From Brevundimonas sp. UBA7506 (GTDB lineage: Bacteria; Pseudomonadota; Alphaproteobacteria; Caulobacterales; Caulobacteraceae), in assembly GCF_002479495.1 (NCBI RefSeq), contig NZ_DLNQ01000001.1, positions 62,001 through 126,000 on the forward strand: DNA of 64,000 bases. The letters run 5' to 3'. Under the pieces are notes generated by a model. The model did not search any database. It was not told where the DNA came from and saw nothing but the letters and a program-made list of their open reading frames with translations. Positions 11,558-20,180 of the stretch are shown piece by piece. How positions within the stretch are numbered: the stretch's first letter is position 1; each line of letters opens with the position of its first letter. The position numbers and the translations under genes were made by a program.

Positions 11558-13831
11558 GTGGCCGGCGTTCGCCAGCTGGGAGCCAGACTGACGGGACGGC
11601 GCGCCCTGATCGAATGGGCGCTGGTGGCGAGCCTGACCGGTCTGGTCGTATGCTGGCTGGCGCTCAGCCCGACCGCCGACCGCGCCGATAATCTGGTCTA
11701 TGACGCCCTGATCCGGCTGCAGGGCGGCCCGACGGACGAGGCCATCGTCATCGTCGCCATCGACGACCGCAGCCTGCAGAGCCTGGGCCGTTGGCCATGG
11801 CCGCGCGCGACCCACGCAGCCCTGATCGACCGCCTGTCCGAGGCTGGTCCTCGGGCCGTCGCCTACGATGTTCTGTTCACCGAGCCCGAGGCCGACGATC
11901 CGTCTCTGGCCGCCGCGCTGGCGCGTTCGGGCAATGTCCACCTGCCGCTTCTGGTCGACGCGCCCGGCGAGAACGGGGCCCCTTGGCGGGTCAGCGAACC
12001 CGACGCCCTGGTCGGGAGCGCCGCGGGCCTCGGGCACGTCAACCTGACGGTGGACGGCGATGGCGTGATCCGCCGCCTGCCCCTCTATATGCAGGGTGGG
12101 GATCAGGTCTGGCCGCAGCTTATCCTGCCGCTGGCCCGGACGCGTGTCGCCACGCCCGCGCCTGATCCGGACGCCGCCACGCCCGACGCCCTGATCGCCG
12201 CACGGCCCGAGGCCATCGCCTATCGCGGTCCGCCGGGACGGTTCCGCACCCTGTCCTTCGTCGACGTGTTGAACGGCGAGGTCCCCCCCGGCTTTCTGAA
12301 GGACAGGCTTGTGCTGGTCGGCGCGACCGCCCCCGGCCTGGGCGACCGCTACGCCACCCCGGCGGCGCCCCACGGCGAACTGAGCCCCGGCGTCGAGATT
12401 CAGGCCGCCCTGCTGCAGACCCTGCTGGAAGGCGGCGGCCCCCGTCCCTTGGCGCCGCCTTGGGTTCTGGCTCTATCCTTGTTGCCGTTGGCCCTGCTGG
12501 TTGGCGGGTTCCTGTTCCTGCGCCCCGTCGTCAACATGGTGCTGGGCGCGGGACTGATCGTCCTGACGCTGGCGGGCAGCCTGATCGCCTTCCTGAGCGC
12601 CGGCCTGTGGTTCCCGCCCGCAGCCGCCGTCGCGGGCCTGGCCCTGGCCTATCCCTTCTGGAGCTGGCGACGCCTGGCCGCCGCCTCGGCCTATATGCAA
12701 AGCGAGGTCGAGACCTTCGAACGCGACGCGCCTGCCCTGCCCGGCGCGGCGCGGTCGTCGTTCCGGCCGCAGGGCGACGTGGTGGCCAAGCAGGTGGACA
12801 CCCTGCGCGCCGCGCTGAAGCAGCTTCGCGATCTGGACCGGTTCATCTCCGACGCTCTGCGCAGCCTGCCAGACGCCACCGTGGTGGCCGATCCTGCGGG
12901 CCGGGTGCTGCTGTCCAACGACCGGGCGCAAGCCCTGTTCGGCGACGCGCTGAAGGACGAGGCGAACCTGACCGAACTGTTCCAGTCGCTCGGCGAACCG
13001 TCGTGGCGGCGCTTCCTGGTTTCAGAAGGGGGCGATCCGGGCGACATCCAAGGACCCGGCGGACGGGTGCTGAAGGTCGCCGCCGCCGCCCTGACCAACG
13101 CCACGGGCGAACCTGTCGGCCACATTGTCCGCTTCGCCGACATGACCAGGTTCCGCGCCGCCGAACGGCAGCGTGAACAGGCGCTGCAACTGCTCAGCCA
13201 CGACATGCGCGCGCCCCAGGTCTCGATCCTGACCCTGCTGGAAGGCGGCCAAAACCGCGCCGACCCCGCCTTTGAGCGCCGCATCGGCGACTATGCGCGC
13301 CAGACGCTGGATCTGGCCGAGGGCTACGTCCAGCTGGCCCGCGCTGAATCCCAGCCCTATCGCGCCGTCGTCCTGGACCTCGGTCAGGTGCTGATGGACG
13401 CCGCCGACACCCTGTGGCCCCAGGCCTCCGCCAAGGGCGCGACCATCCAGACGCCGATGGGCGAAGAGGAATATCTGGTCGAGGGCGATCCCGCCCTGCT
13501 GCGTCGGCTGATGACCAATCTGCTCGACAATGCGTTGAAGTACGGCCCGCCAAGGGGCGTCATCACCTGCACGCTCGACACGGATGAAACCGACGACGGC
13601 CCTGTCTGCATTCTGCGCATCCGCGATCAGGGGCCGGGCCTGTCAGCGGAGGCGGCGCGGCGGCTGTTCCAGCCCTTCGGTCACGGCGACGCCGACCACC
13701 GGGGCGCCGGCCTGGGCCTGGCCTTCGTCCGCACCGTCGCCGAGCGTCACGGCGGCCGGATCCGCTACGAGGCCGGCGAGGTCGGCGCGACCTTCGTCCT
13801 GACCCTGCCCCGCCTGATCGAGGCCGACTAG
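11558..13831 (+). CDS. CHASE2 sensor histidine kinase
   Basis: A 757-residue membrane kinase starting at GTG 11558. A helix at about 17-37 precedes a large periplasmic CHASE2 domain (about 40-295; VIVAIDDRSLQSLGRWPWPR, VAYDVLFTEPEADD). Three helices follow at about 303-370, then a PAS-like segment (430-530), the H-box LLSHDMRAPQ with His548, the N-box TNLLDNALKYG (about 653-663), and G-boxes DQGPGLS and GAGLGLAFV. It is the last gene of the cassette with the response regulator and LysM-FecR protein. The stop overlaps the convergent lipoprotein gene by 4 bp. Confidence 0.92.
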   Translation: MAGVRQLGARLTGRRALIEWALVASLTGLVVCWLALSPTADRADNLVYDALIRLQGGPTDEAIVIVAIDDRSLQSLGRWPWPRATHAALIDRLSEAGPRAVAYDVLFTEPEADDPSLAAALARSGNVHLPLLVDAPGENGAPWRVSEPDALVGSAAGLGHVNLTVDGDGVIRRLPLYMQGGDQVWPQLILPLARTRVATPAPDPDAATPDALIAARPEAIAYRGPPGRFRTLSFVDVLNGEVPPGFLKDRLVLVGATAPGLGDRYATPAAPHGELSPGVEIQAALLQTLLEGGGPRPLAPPWVLALSLLPLALLVGGFLFLRPVVNMVLGAGLIVLTLAGSLIAFLSAGLWFPPAAAVAGLALAYPFWSWRRLAAASAYMQSEVETFERDAPALPGAARSSFRPQGDVVAKQVDTLRAALKQLRDLDRFISDALRSLPDATVVADPAGRVLLSNDRAQALFGDALKDEANLTELFQSLGEPSWRRFLVSEGGDPGDIQGPGGRVLKVAAAALTNATGEPVGHIVRFADMTRFRAAERQREQALQLLSHDMRAPQVSILTLLEGGQNRADPAFERRIGDYARQTLDLAEGYVQLARAESQPYRAVVLDLGQVLMDAADTLWPQASAKGATIQTPMGEEEYLVEGDPALLRRLMTNLLDNALKYGPPRGVITCTLDTDETDDGPVCILRIRDQGPGLSAEAARRLFQPFGHGDADHRGAGLGLAFVRTVAERHGGRIRYEAGEVGATFVLTLPRLIEAD

Positions 13832-14325
13832 GGCGTCAGTTCGGAAACGGCGGCGGCGGCCAGGGCCGGCAAGGCGACGTCGGCCTGTCGCGGCGCCACC
13901 GTCGTGGCCGCGCTCGCCTGATAGGCGCCGGGCGCGGCCTCGGGTCCATGCAGGGTCAGGGTGAGGCTGTGCGCCAGCCGCTTGCGTCCCCACCACTGCG
14001 GCACGATCGGCGCATCCAGCCAGTCGCCGTCGCGAGCCGAGGCATCGGAATAGGCGCCCGTCGCCTGCGGCCGAACGGCATAGGCCGCCTCGATCCGCCA
14101 CGCCGGACCGTCGCGCGTTTCGCGCCACCCCTTGGCCGCCAGCTGATCGCGCACCGCCGCGAGCATGGCCTGATCGGTCGCTGACGCCGGTTCAGGCTCG
14201 ATCAGGCGATAAGTCGTCGTCGCAGCCGGGAAGGCCACGGGCGCCGTGGTCACGATGTCGGGGCCGGAGGCGCACGCCGACAAAGAAACGGCGGCGACGG
14301 ACAGGATCAGCAAGGGACGGGCCAT
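13828..14325 (-). CDS. DUF4136-like lipoprotein
   Basis: A 165-residue lipoprotein with a signal peptide and lipobox LSAC (Cys17). The mature part has FPAATTTYRLIEPEP, then DQAMLAAVRDQLAAKGWRE and WWGRKRLAHSLTLTLHGPE. This is the general pattern of DUF4136 outer-envelope lipoproteins, though the match is from memory. It overlaps the kinase stop by 4 bp on the opposite strand and probably has its own promoter in the 95-bp gap upstream of 14325. Function unknown. Confidence 0.75.
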   Translation of the reverse strand: MARPLLILSVAAVSLSACASGPDIVTTAPVAFPAATTTYRLIEPEPASATDQAMLAAVRDQLAAKGWRETRDGPAWRIEAAYAVRPQATGAYSDASARDGDWLDAPIVPQWWGRKRLAHSLTLTLHGPEAAPGAYQASAATTVAPRQADVALPALAAAAVSELTP

Positions 14326-14420
14326 GCCTCAACCTACAGCCCCGCCGCGAGCTGAGCCATAGACGAAAGCGCCGCCGCACAGCCCTGTTGCACGACGGCG
14401 CCTCGCCCTGTGTATCCAGA

Positions 14421-16088
14421 TCAGATCGGGCTCTTGGCGCGCGCCGCCAGCTCTTCCGCGCGACGGTCCAGGTCGGCGGCCCGTTCAACCAGCCTGGGGC
14501 TCAGGGCGATCAGATCCGCGTCGGTGACGATGTTGCCCTGCTCGCGATTGCGGGCGATCTGCTCGGCGCGATAGGCCGGGTCGCGCAGGCGAACCGCCTC
14601 CTCGCGCATGTTGTCCGCGCCGCGATGCATGTTCTCCGCGCCGCGCCCCATCTGTTCGCGCGCCTGGACGCGAGCCCGAGCCGCGATGACGCGGGCTTCG
14701 TCGCCCTGCCGACGCGCGACGAGGGCCTGGGCCCGCGCCTGTTCGGCCTGTTGGCGGGCGACGGCGGCCTGGGCGCGGACCTGCACCGCCTGCCGACGGG
14801 CCTCCTCGCCTTGTTGACGAGCGACGGCCGCATGGGCGCGAGCCTGGACCGCCTGTTGGCGCGCCTCTTCGCCCTGCCGACGGGCGTCGGCGGCCAGAGC
14901 CCGGGCCTGACGGGCCACCTCGCGCGCCGCCTCAGCCTCGGCGCGCTGCTCGGGCGTGCCGTTCTCGAAGTAGTAGCCGTTTGAGGAATAGTAGGTGGTC
15001 ACGCGTCCGGGCGGAGGCGCAGGCGGGGCCGGGGGCGCGGGCGGCGCAGGCGGCGCGGCAGGCGGGGGCGGCGGCGGAGCGGGCGGGGCTGGAGGTGCGG
15101 GGGGTGCGGGCGGCGCCGGGGCATAGGCGGACGCCTGCTCGCGCAGATCCAGCGCCGCCAGCGGCGTGGCGACGGCGGCGAGCGCGGCGACGGTCAGGGC
15201 GACCGCCAGCGGGCGACGGCGAGCAGAGGTGTTCGTCATGATGCAGGCGATCCTTTTTTCGAGCGTGTGGGTGTCGGCGGCCATGGCGGTCGCGGGACAG
15301 ACGGCGGGATTGGCGGCCAGACGGACCAGGACGCGGGCGTAGTCCTTGCGGTCCACGGTGCGAACGGCCTCGGCGTCGGCGGCCTCTTCAGAGGCCTCAG
15401 TCAGGACAACGGACAGACGCCAGACCAGAGGGTTGAACCAGAACAGCGCCAGCGCCAGCCGCGACAGGATCAGGAAGACCCAGTCCTTGCGCCGCAGATG
15501 GGCCAGTTCGTGCGCCAGAACGGCGGAGGCGGTTTTCGGCTCGGCCAGGCTGGCGGGGTCGAGGACGATGACCCCGGGGGCCACGCCCCAGCTCAGCGGG
15601 CTGGACACCCGCTCGCTGCTGACCAGACGCGGGCGCGCGGCGGGGGCCAGCGGCTCCAGCGGCGAACGCCAGGCGGGGCATTGAACCGCCCGTCCCTGCT
15701 CGGTCCAGCGACTGAGCGTGTTCAGGCCCAGCAGCAGCCGCCCCACGACCGCCGCCACGCCGGTCAGCCACAGGCCGGCGGCCACGGTCGCCCAGGACGG
15801 CCACGGCAGGTTGGCCGTGACCGCGACGCCCGCGACAGACCCGACCTCGCCCGACCAGAGCGGCGTCAGCGGAGCGCTGTCCGCGACGGACGAGGCTGGA
15901 AGCAGCGCCAGCTCCAGGGCGGGCAGGACCGCCGCCAGAACCGGCAGGGCCAGAAGCAGGCAGACGGTCGCGCGCAGAATGTCGACGCGATCGACGGCGC
16001 GACGCGCCACGAAGCGGGCGACGATCAGCCCCGTCGCCGCGATCAGGCTGGACTTGACCAGCAGAGACAGAAACAGGGCCAGGCTCAC
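14421..16088 (-). CDS. M56-family (BlaR1-like) membrane metallopeptidase
   Basis: A 555-residue protein starting at GTG 16088, overlapping the blaI-type stop (GTGA). The N-terminal half has several membrane helices (about 3-25, 38-62, 100-120, 203-222) around the zinc motif HELAH at 193-197, characteristic of peptidase M56. A further helix sits at about 292-312. The C-terminal part is unlike BlaR1. Instead of a penicillin-binding domain there is a proline-rich stretch (about 324-360) and then a long charged Ala/Arg/Gln/Glu coiled coil (about 380-480) with 21-residue repeats. M56 proteases cleave or inactivate the partner BlaI repressor on sensing an envelope signal; this one has no recognised sensor domain. 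Confidence 0.88.
   Translation of the reverse strand: MSLALFLSLLVKSSLIAATGLIVARFVARRAVDRVDILRATVCLLLALPVLAAVLPALELALLPASSVADSAPLTPLWSGEVGSVAGVAVTANLPWPSWATVAAGLWLTGVAAVVGRLLLGLNTLSRWTEQGRAVQCPAWRSPLEPLAPAARPRLVSSERVSSPLSWGVAPGVIVLDPASLAEPKTASAVLAHELAHLRRKDWVFLILSRLALALFWFNPLVWRLSVVLTEASEEAADAEAVRTVDRKDYARVLVRLAANPAVCPATAMAADTHTLEKRIACIMTNTSARRRPLAVALTVAALAAVATPLAALDLREQASAYAPAPPAPPAPPAPPAPPPPPPAAPPAPPAPPAPPAPPPGRVTTYYSSNGYYFENGTPEQRAEAEAAREVARQARALAADARRQGEEARQQAVQARAHAAVARQQGEEARRQAVQVRAQAAVARQQAEQARAQALVARRQGDEARVIAARARVQAREQMGRGAENMHRGADNMREEAVRLRDPAYRAEQIARNREQGNIVTDADLIALSPRLVERAADLDRRAEELAARAKSPI
14694..14885 (-). repeat. 63-bp tandem repeats inside the M56 protease gene
   Basis: Two full 21-residue copies and a degenerate third occur in a row (ARRQGEEARQQAVQARAHAAV, then ARQQGEEARRQAVQVRAQ..., then ARQQAEQARAQALV). 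They are encoded by near-identical 63-bp DNA units. The heptad-like pattern predicts a long helix. Such repeats can change copy number by slippage, which would alter the length of the periplasmic stalk. Confidence 0.75.
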
Positions 16089-16459
16089 GGCTTGCGCTCC
16101 ACGGCTTCGTCGATGGCGCGTTCGAGAGCGGCGGCTTCATCGGCCGTCAGACGCTGCCCCAGACCCAGCAGGGCCGTGGCCGCGCTGGCGGCGGAGCCGG
16201 CGAAGAAGGTGTCGATCATCCGCTGCAGGGCGCCGGCGGCGACGGCCTCGGTGCGGGGCACCGGACGATAGACGAAGCCCTCGGTGCCCGCCGAACGTTC
16301 GACCAGGCCCTTGGCCTCCAGCCGGGCCAGCAGGGTGCGGATCGCGGAGTCGCTGAGCGTGTCGGTCAGGGCGTTGCGCACCCCCGCGGCGGTGCCCGTC
16401 TCCAGCCGACACAGGGTCTCGAAGACCTCCCGTTCACGTCGGGGCAAGGACTCGATCAT
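16085..16459 (-). CDS. BlaI/MecI/CopY-family repressor
   Basis: A 124-residue repressor starting at MIESLPRREREVFETL (ATG 16459). The winged HTH covers about residues 5-75 (SDSAIRTLLARLEAKGLVERSAG), followed by a helical dimerisation tail. It is translationally coupled to the M56 protease, the standard sensor/repressor pair. Two overlapping palindromes just upstream are its likely autoregulatory operator. There is no beta-lactamase gene nearby, so the pair probably answers another envelope signal. Confidence 0.9.
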   Translation of the reverse strand: MIESLPRREREVFETLCRLETGTAAGVRNALTDTLSDSAIRTLLARLEAKGLVERSAGTEGFVYRPVPRTEAVAAGALQRMIDTFFAGSAASAATALLGLGQRLTADEAAALERAIDEAVERKP

Positions 16460-16481
16460 GGGGACTCTCCGCATCGGTTGA

Positions 16482-16511
16482 CGCTACTTTTGTAGCGCTA
16501 CGTTTGTAGCG
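16482..16511. promoter_or_regulatory. Double BlaI-type operator
   Basis: CGCTAC-TTTT-GTAGCG (16482-16497) and CGCTAC-GTTT-GTAGCG (16496-16511) are two perfect 6-bp dyads overlapping by two bases. They lie 23-52 bp upstream of the repressor start. They fit the CTACA/TGTAG type of BlaI/CopY operator. Two dimers could bind side by side, 14 bp apart. Confidence 0.75.
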
Positions 16512-16556
16512 GATCGAGTCGAAAATGAGGCGACGAGATTAACTCGCCGTAGGCCC

Positions 16557-16582
16557 CTCCTCCCGCCGGTCGGCGGGAGGAG
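16557..16582. terminator. Strong hairpin beyond the ABC/M1 gene
   Basis: CTCCTCCCGCCG (16557-16568) and CGGCGGGAGGAG (16571-16582) form a perfect 12-bp stem with a two-base gap, 13 bp past the stop of the minus-strand ABC/M1 gene. No T-run follows, so it is a termination or mRNA-stabilising hairpin rather than a classic intrinsic terminator. Confidence 0.5.
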
Positions 16583-16594
16583 AAGGCGCAGGCG

Positions 16595-19500
16595 TCAGCC
16601 GACCGGCTTGACGTTGTCGTCCGAGTTGCGGTCGATCCAGCGGTTGTAGGGATCGATGCCTGCAAAGGCCGGCTTCTTGTCCGTGACGAAGCGGAAGACC
16701 TGGGTTCCGCTGCGCAGGGGACGGCGCTCCATCAGGATGACCGACTTCTGGTCGAACGCCCCCTTGCCCGGCTCGGCCGAGAACAGGCCGACGTCGAAGG
16801 TCTCGTTCAACGGGGCCTCGGTCTCCTCGCCCTTGCCGTCGGCGTACAGCTTGCGGGCCTCGACCGTCAGGGCGACGTCCCACTTGCCGTCGGCGCGCTT
16901 GGTCGCCGTGACCGACTTCGACTTCACGTCATACAGGGTGATCTTTTCGAACAGGTCGGTGATCAGGGCCTGCTTGTCGGCCGGCGCCTCTGCGCGGATC
17001 GCGTTGATAAGATCCAGCGAGCGCGGATAGGGCGCGGACTTGAAGGCGTACTGCGCCAGCACCCGACGCAGGGCGCGGTTGACCGCCTCCTCGCCGATCT
17101 GATCGCGCAGCAGGTACATGACCAGACCGCCCTTCTGATAGTGGATGTACTGCTGGTTCTCGATGCGCATCAGCGGCATCTCCTCCAGCCGCTCCATGCC
17201 GCGCGAGCGCAGATAGCGATCCAGCTCGTACTTCAGGAAGCGACGGATCTTGTCGGGCCCGTACAGCTTCTCCATCACCATCAGCGCCGAGTACTGCGCC
17301 AGGGATTCCGAGAGCAGGGTCGAGCCCTGCTGGTCCGAGCCGACCACCTGGTGCGCCCACCACTGGTGACCGACCTCGTGAGCGGTGACGTAGGTGACGT
17401 AGTCGATCTTCTCCTCGTCGGTCAGGTCGGCGATGAAGCCGAGGCCTTCCGAGTAGGGCATGGTGTTGGCGAAGGCCTGGGCGAAGCTGGCGTAGGCCGG
17501 GAACTCGATGATCCGGGCCTGACGGAACTGGTACGGGCTGAAGGCCGTGCCGTAGTAATCCAGCGCCGACTTCATGCCGTTCAGCATGCGCTCGACGTTC
17601 CGCTCATGGCCCTTGTGGTAATAGACGGCCAGTTCGATCGGACCGTGCTGCTCCCGGGCCACCTGATAGTCGGCGGACTGGACCGAGAAGAAGTTCAGCA
17701 CCGGCGCCTCGGTGACGAAGCGGGCCGTGCGACGGCCGTTCTTCGTCACGTCCGACACCTTGTAGCCCGGCGCGATCGGCGTCTGATCGGCGACCGTGGT
17801 CACGGTGATGTCGGCGTTGACCCAGTCGGCGCCGATATAGTTGTGAGCCCGCGCGCTTTCGTCCTCCAGCTTGGCCATGCGCAGCCCGGCCGGCAGGCCG
17901 TGCTTGCGGCGCTTCGAACGATCCGACAGCAGGCCGTCGCGGCCCATGCCGATGGTCAGGCCGAACTCGCCATTGTTGACGAAGGTGCCGTTGTCGACGA
18001 TCCGCGTGGTGTCGCCGCTGTTCTTGAAGCCGCGCTGTTCCAGCACCGTCTCAAAGGCGATGGTGCGCTTCTCGCCCGGCTGCATCGGCGTGGCGAAGCG
18101 ATAGATGCGGTACTCGAACTGCGGCCATTCCTTCGCGACCGTCGCACCCTGGACGTCCAGCCTGGCGATCTTCAGGTCCTGGCTCCAGCGCAGATGGACT
18201 TCGCCCAGGGGCGCGCCCGTGCGGTTCTCGATGACGTAAGTCCCCTTGGTCGTCAGGCGCGGCTGATGCGGATAGAGGTCCAGGTCCAGCTTGACGTCGG
18301 TGATCGCGGGCTGAGGCGTCTTCTCGTACTTCAGCAGGGTCTTCTCATAGTCCGCCATCAGCTGTTCGCGCTGATCGCGGCTGCGGTACTCGTTCCACAC
18401 ATTGGTGTTGATGAAGCTGAAGACGCCCAGGGCCACGAAGGCGGTCAGGGCGACGCCGCCGATCGCGCCTGCAGACCCCATCAGGCGACGCGGCAGACGC
18501 TTCAGGCGCGGCAGGAAGCGCGTCTCGGCGCCACGACGCCACAGGCCGTAGGCGATGACCAGCAGGACGACGGCGAAGGACGTCCAGTAGGCCTGCATCC
18601 AGGCGGCGTAGCCGGCGAACTTGCCCAGACCGTTCATGTCCGACAGCGGCATGCCCGTCCCCGAACCATAACGGTACAGGACATGGTCGAAGCCCATGTT
18701 GGACAGGACGATGGTCGAGATCAGATAAACCACCATGACGGCCCAGCCGACGAACTTGTTCGGCGACAGGGCCTGCACGAAGATGGCCAGCACGGCCATC
18801 AACGCAAAGCTGATCGACTGCGGCACGACGTACCAGAACAGGTATTTGCCGATCTCGAAGTTGGTGTAGCCCTTGATCGTTTGCACGATCATCCCGGCCA
18901 GCGACGCGGCGAGCAGGGTCGACACCAGCACCAGAACCAGGGCCAGGGTCTTGGGCAGCAGGAAGGTCCAGTCGGGCGTCGAGGTGGAATCGATGATCTC
19001 ATGCGTGCGCCGCTCACGGTCGCGCCAGACCAGTTCGCCCGAATAGTAGATCGAGATGATCATGACGATCAGACCGAAGGAGCTGCCCAGGGTCTCGATC
19101 ACCACGCGCGTGACCGGCAGGACGGGCGCCCCGTACATCTCGCCCGCGAACAGCAGGACGGCGATGCCGAAGGCGAAGCCCAGAGCCAGCATGACGAAGT
19201 AGGCCGGGCTCTTGAACACCGCCTTCATCTCGAAAAGGGTGCGCGAGATCAGCTGGGTCCAGCCCGCCTTGAAGCCATAGGACGGCGCGGCCAGCGGCGC
19301 GACAGGCGCGCCGGCGTCCGCCGAGGCCTCGGCCATCGCCTTCAGCTTCTCCTGCTTGCGCAGCTTCGAGCCGCGCGGCGACGGGCGATACAGCGGGAAG
19401 GCGGCGGCCAGGAAGGCCAGACTGACGCCCAGCCACAGCAGCTTGTTGCCCAGCAGCAGGCCGGTCAGCGGGGCGTTGATCGTGTTGCGCTCGGCCGAGG

Positions 19501-20170
19501 TCCAGTAGCGGGTCGCCAGACCATAGGCGCCGGCGCCGAAGGGCTCCAGCCAGGCCACCAGGGTTTCCAGCTCCGGCTTGGAGCCGAACACCGAGGTGGT
19601 GGTCATATAGAAGATGAAGACCCCGACGACGCCGACATAGGTCGCCATCATCGAGCGCGTGACGGTCGCCAAGGTAAAGAAGACCGCCGAGCTGAACAGC
19701 AGCCCCGGCAAGCCCATCACGACGAAACCGTAAAGGTAATCCAGCGGACGGAACGGCCCCACCGTCTCCTTGTCCACCCAGGGCATCAGCGTGCCGATCA
19801 GGATGCCCAGAGCCACCGACAGGAAGGCCAGGGCCACCACGGCGAAGGCGCCGAGGAAGCGTCCGTAGAGGTAGTCGAACTTCGACAGACGACTGGCCTG
19901 GATCATCGGACCGAAGCCCGTCGAGGCGTCGCGCACGACGACGTTGGCGACGATGGCCGTGGTCGCCAGCATGAAGAAGAGATTGAAGGCCAGCATCGCC
20001 TGCGCGATCGCGAAGGGCGCGTTCTTGAAGACGTTGCCGCCCGAACCGAGGCTGATGTTGGGGCTGGCGACCGTGCCGAAGCTCAGCAGGAAGAAGAGGA
20101 TGGATATGACCCAGAAGGCGGGCTGGCGAAGCTGATAGCGGAACTCGAAGGCCGCGACTTTCCCGAACAT
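16595..20170 (-). CDS. ABC transporter permease fused to M1-family aminopeptidase
   Basis: A 1191-residue membrane protein. The N-terminal half has two sets of ABC-2 type permease helices (from MFGKVAAFEFRYQLRQPAFW; second set from about residue 310). A last helix (about 570-590) leads to a periplasmic M1 peptidase domain with zinc motif HEVGHQWWAH (931-935) and the downstream glutamate in LLSESLAQY (about 955). The gluzincin motif looks intact. It is 10 bp downstream of its ATPase gene. The combination is a known bacterial family, but the substrate is unknown. It may couple export or release of a peptide to its trimming. Confidence 0.88.
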   Translation of the reverse strand: MFGKVAAFEFRYQLRQPAFWVISILFFLLSFGTVASPNISLGSGGNVFKNAPFAIAQAMLAFNLFFMLATTAIVANVVVRDASTGFGPMIQASRLSKFDYLYGRFLGAFAVVALAFLSVALGILIGTLMPWVDKETVGPFRPLDYLYGFVVMGLPGLLFSSAVFFTLATVTRSMMATYVGVVGVFIFYMTTTSVFGSKPELETLVAWLEPFGAGAYGLATRYWTSAERNTINAPLTGLLLGNKLLWLGVSLAFLAAAFPLYRPSPRGSKLRKQEKLKAMAEASADAGAPVAPLAAPSYGFKAGWTQLISRTLFEMKAVFKSPAYFVMLALGFAFGIAVLLFAGEMYGAPVLPVTRVVIETLGSSFGLIVMIISIYYSGELVWRDRERRTHEIIDSTSTPDWTFLLPKTLALVLVLVSTLLAASLAGMIVQTIKGYTNFEIGKYLFWYVVPQSISFALMAVLAIFVQALSPNKFVGWAVMVVYLISTIVLSNMGFDHVLYRYGSGTGMPLSDMNGLGKFAGYAAWMQAYWTSFAVVLLVIAYGLWRRGAETRFLPRLKRLPRRLMGSAGAIGGVALTAFVALGVFSFINTNVWNEYRSRDQREQLMADYEKTLLKYEKTPQPAITDVKLDLDLYPHQPRLTTKGTYVIENRTGAPLGEVHLRWSQDLKIARLDVQGATVAKEWPQFEYRIYRFATPMQPGEKRTIAFETVLEQRGFKNSGDTTRIVDNGTFVNNGEFGLTIGMGRDGLLSDRSKRRKHGLPAGLRMAKLEDESARAHNYIGADWVNADITVTTVADQTPIAPGYKVSDVTKNGRRTARFVTEAPVLNFFSVQSADYQVAREQHGPIELAVYYHKGHERNVERMLNGMKSALDYYGTAFSPYQFRQARIIEFPAYASFAQAFANTMPYSEGLGFIADLTDEEKIDYVTYVTAHEVGHQWWAHQVVGSDQQGSTLLSESLAQYSALMVMEKLYGPDKIRRFLKYELDRYLRSRGMERLEEMPLMRIENQQYIHYQKGGLVMYLLRDQIGEEAVNRALRRVLAQYAFKSAPYPRSLDLINAIRAEAPADKQALITDLFEKITLYDVKSKSVTATKRADGKWDVALTVEARKLYADGKGEETEAPLNETFDVGLFSAEPGKGAFDQKSVILMERRPLRSGTQVFRFVTDKKPAFAGIDPYNRWIDRNSDDNVKPVG

Positions 20171-20180
20171 GATCCGGGCC

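Noticed and set aside
15009..15119. GC-rich tandem units considered as a possible CRISPR-like or minisatellite array
   Set aside because: They encode the Pro/Ala stretch of the M56 protease in frame, with no spacers.
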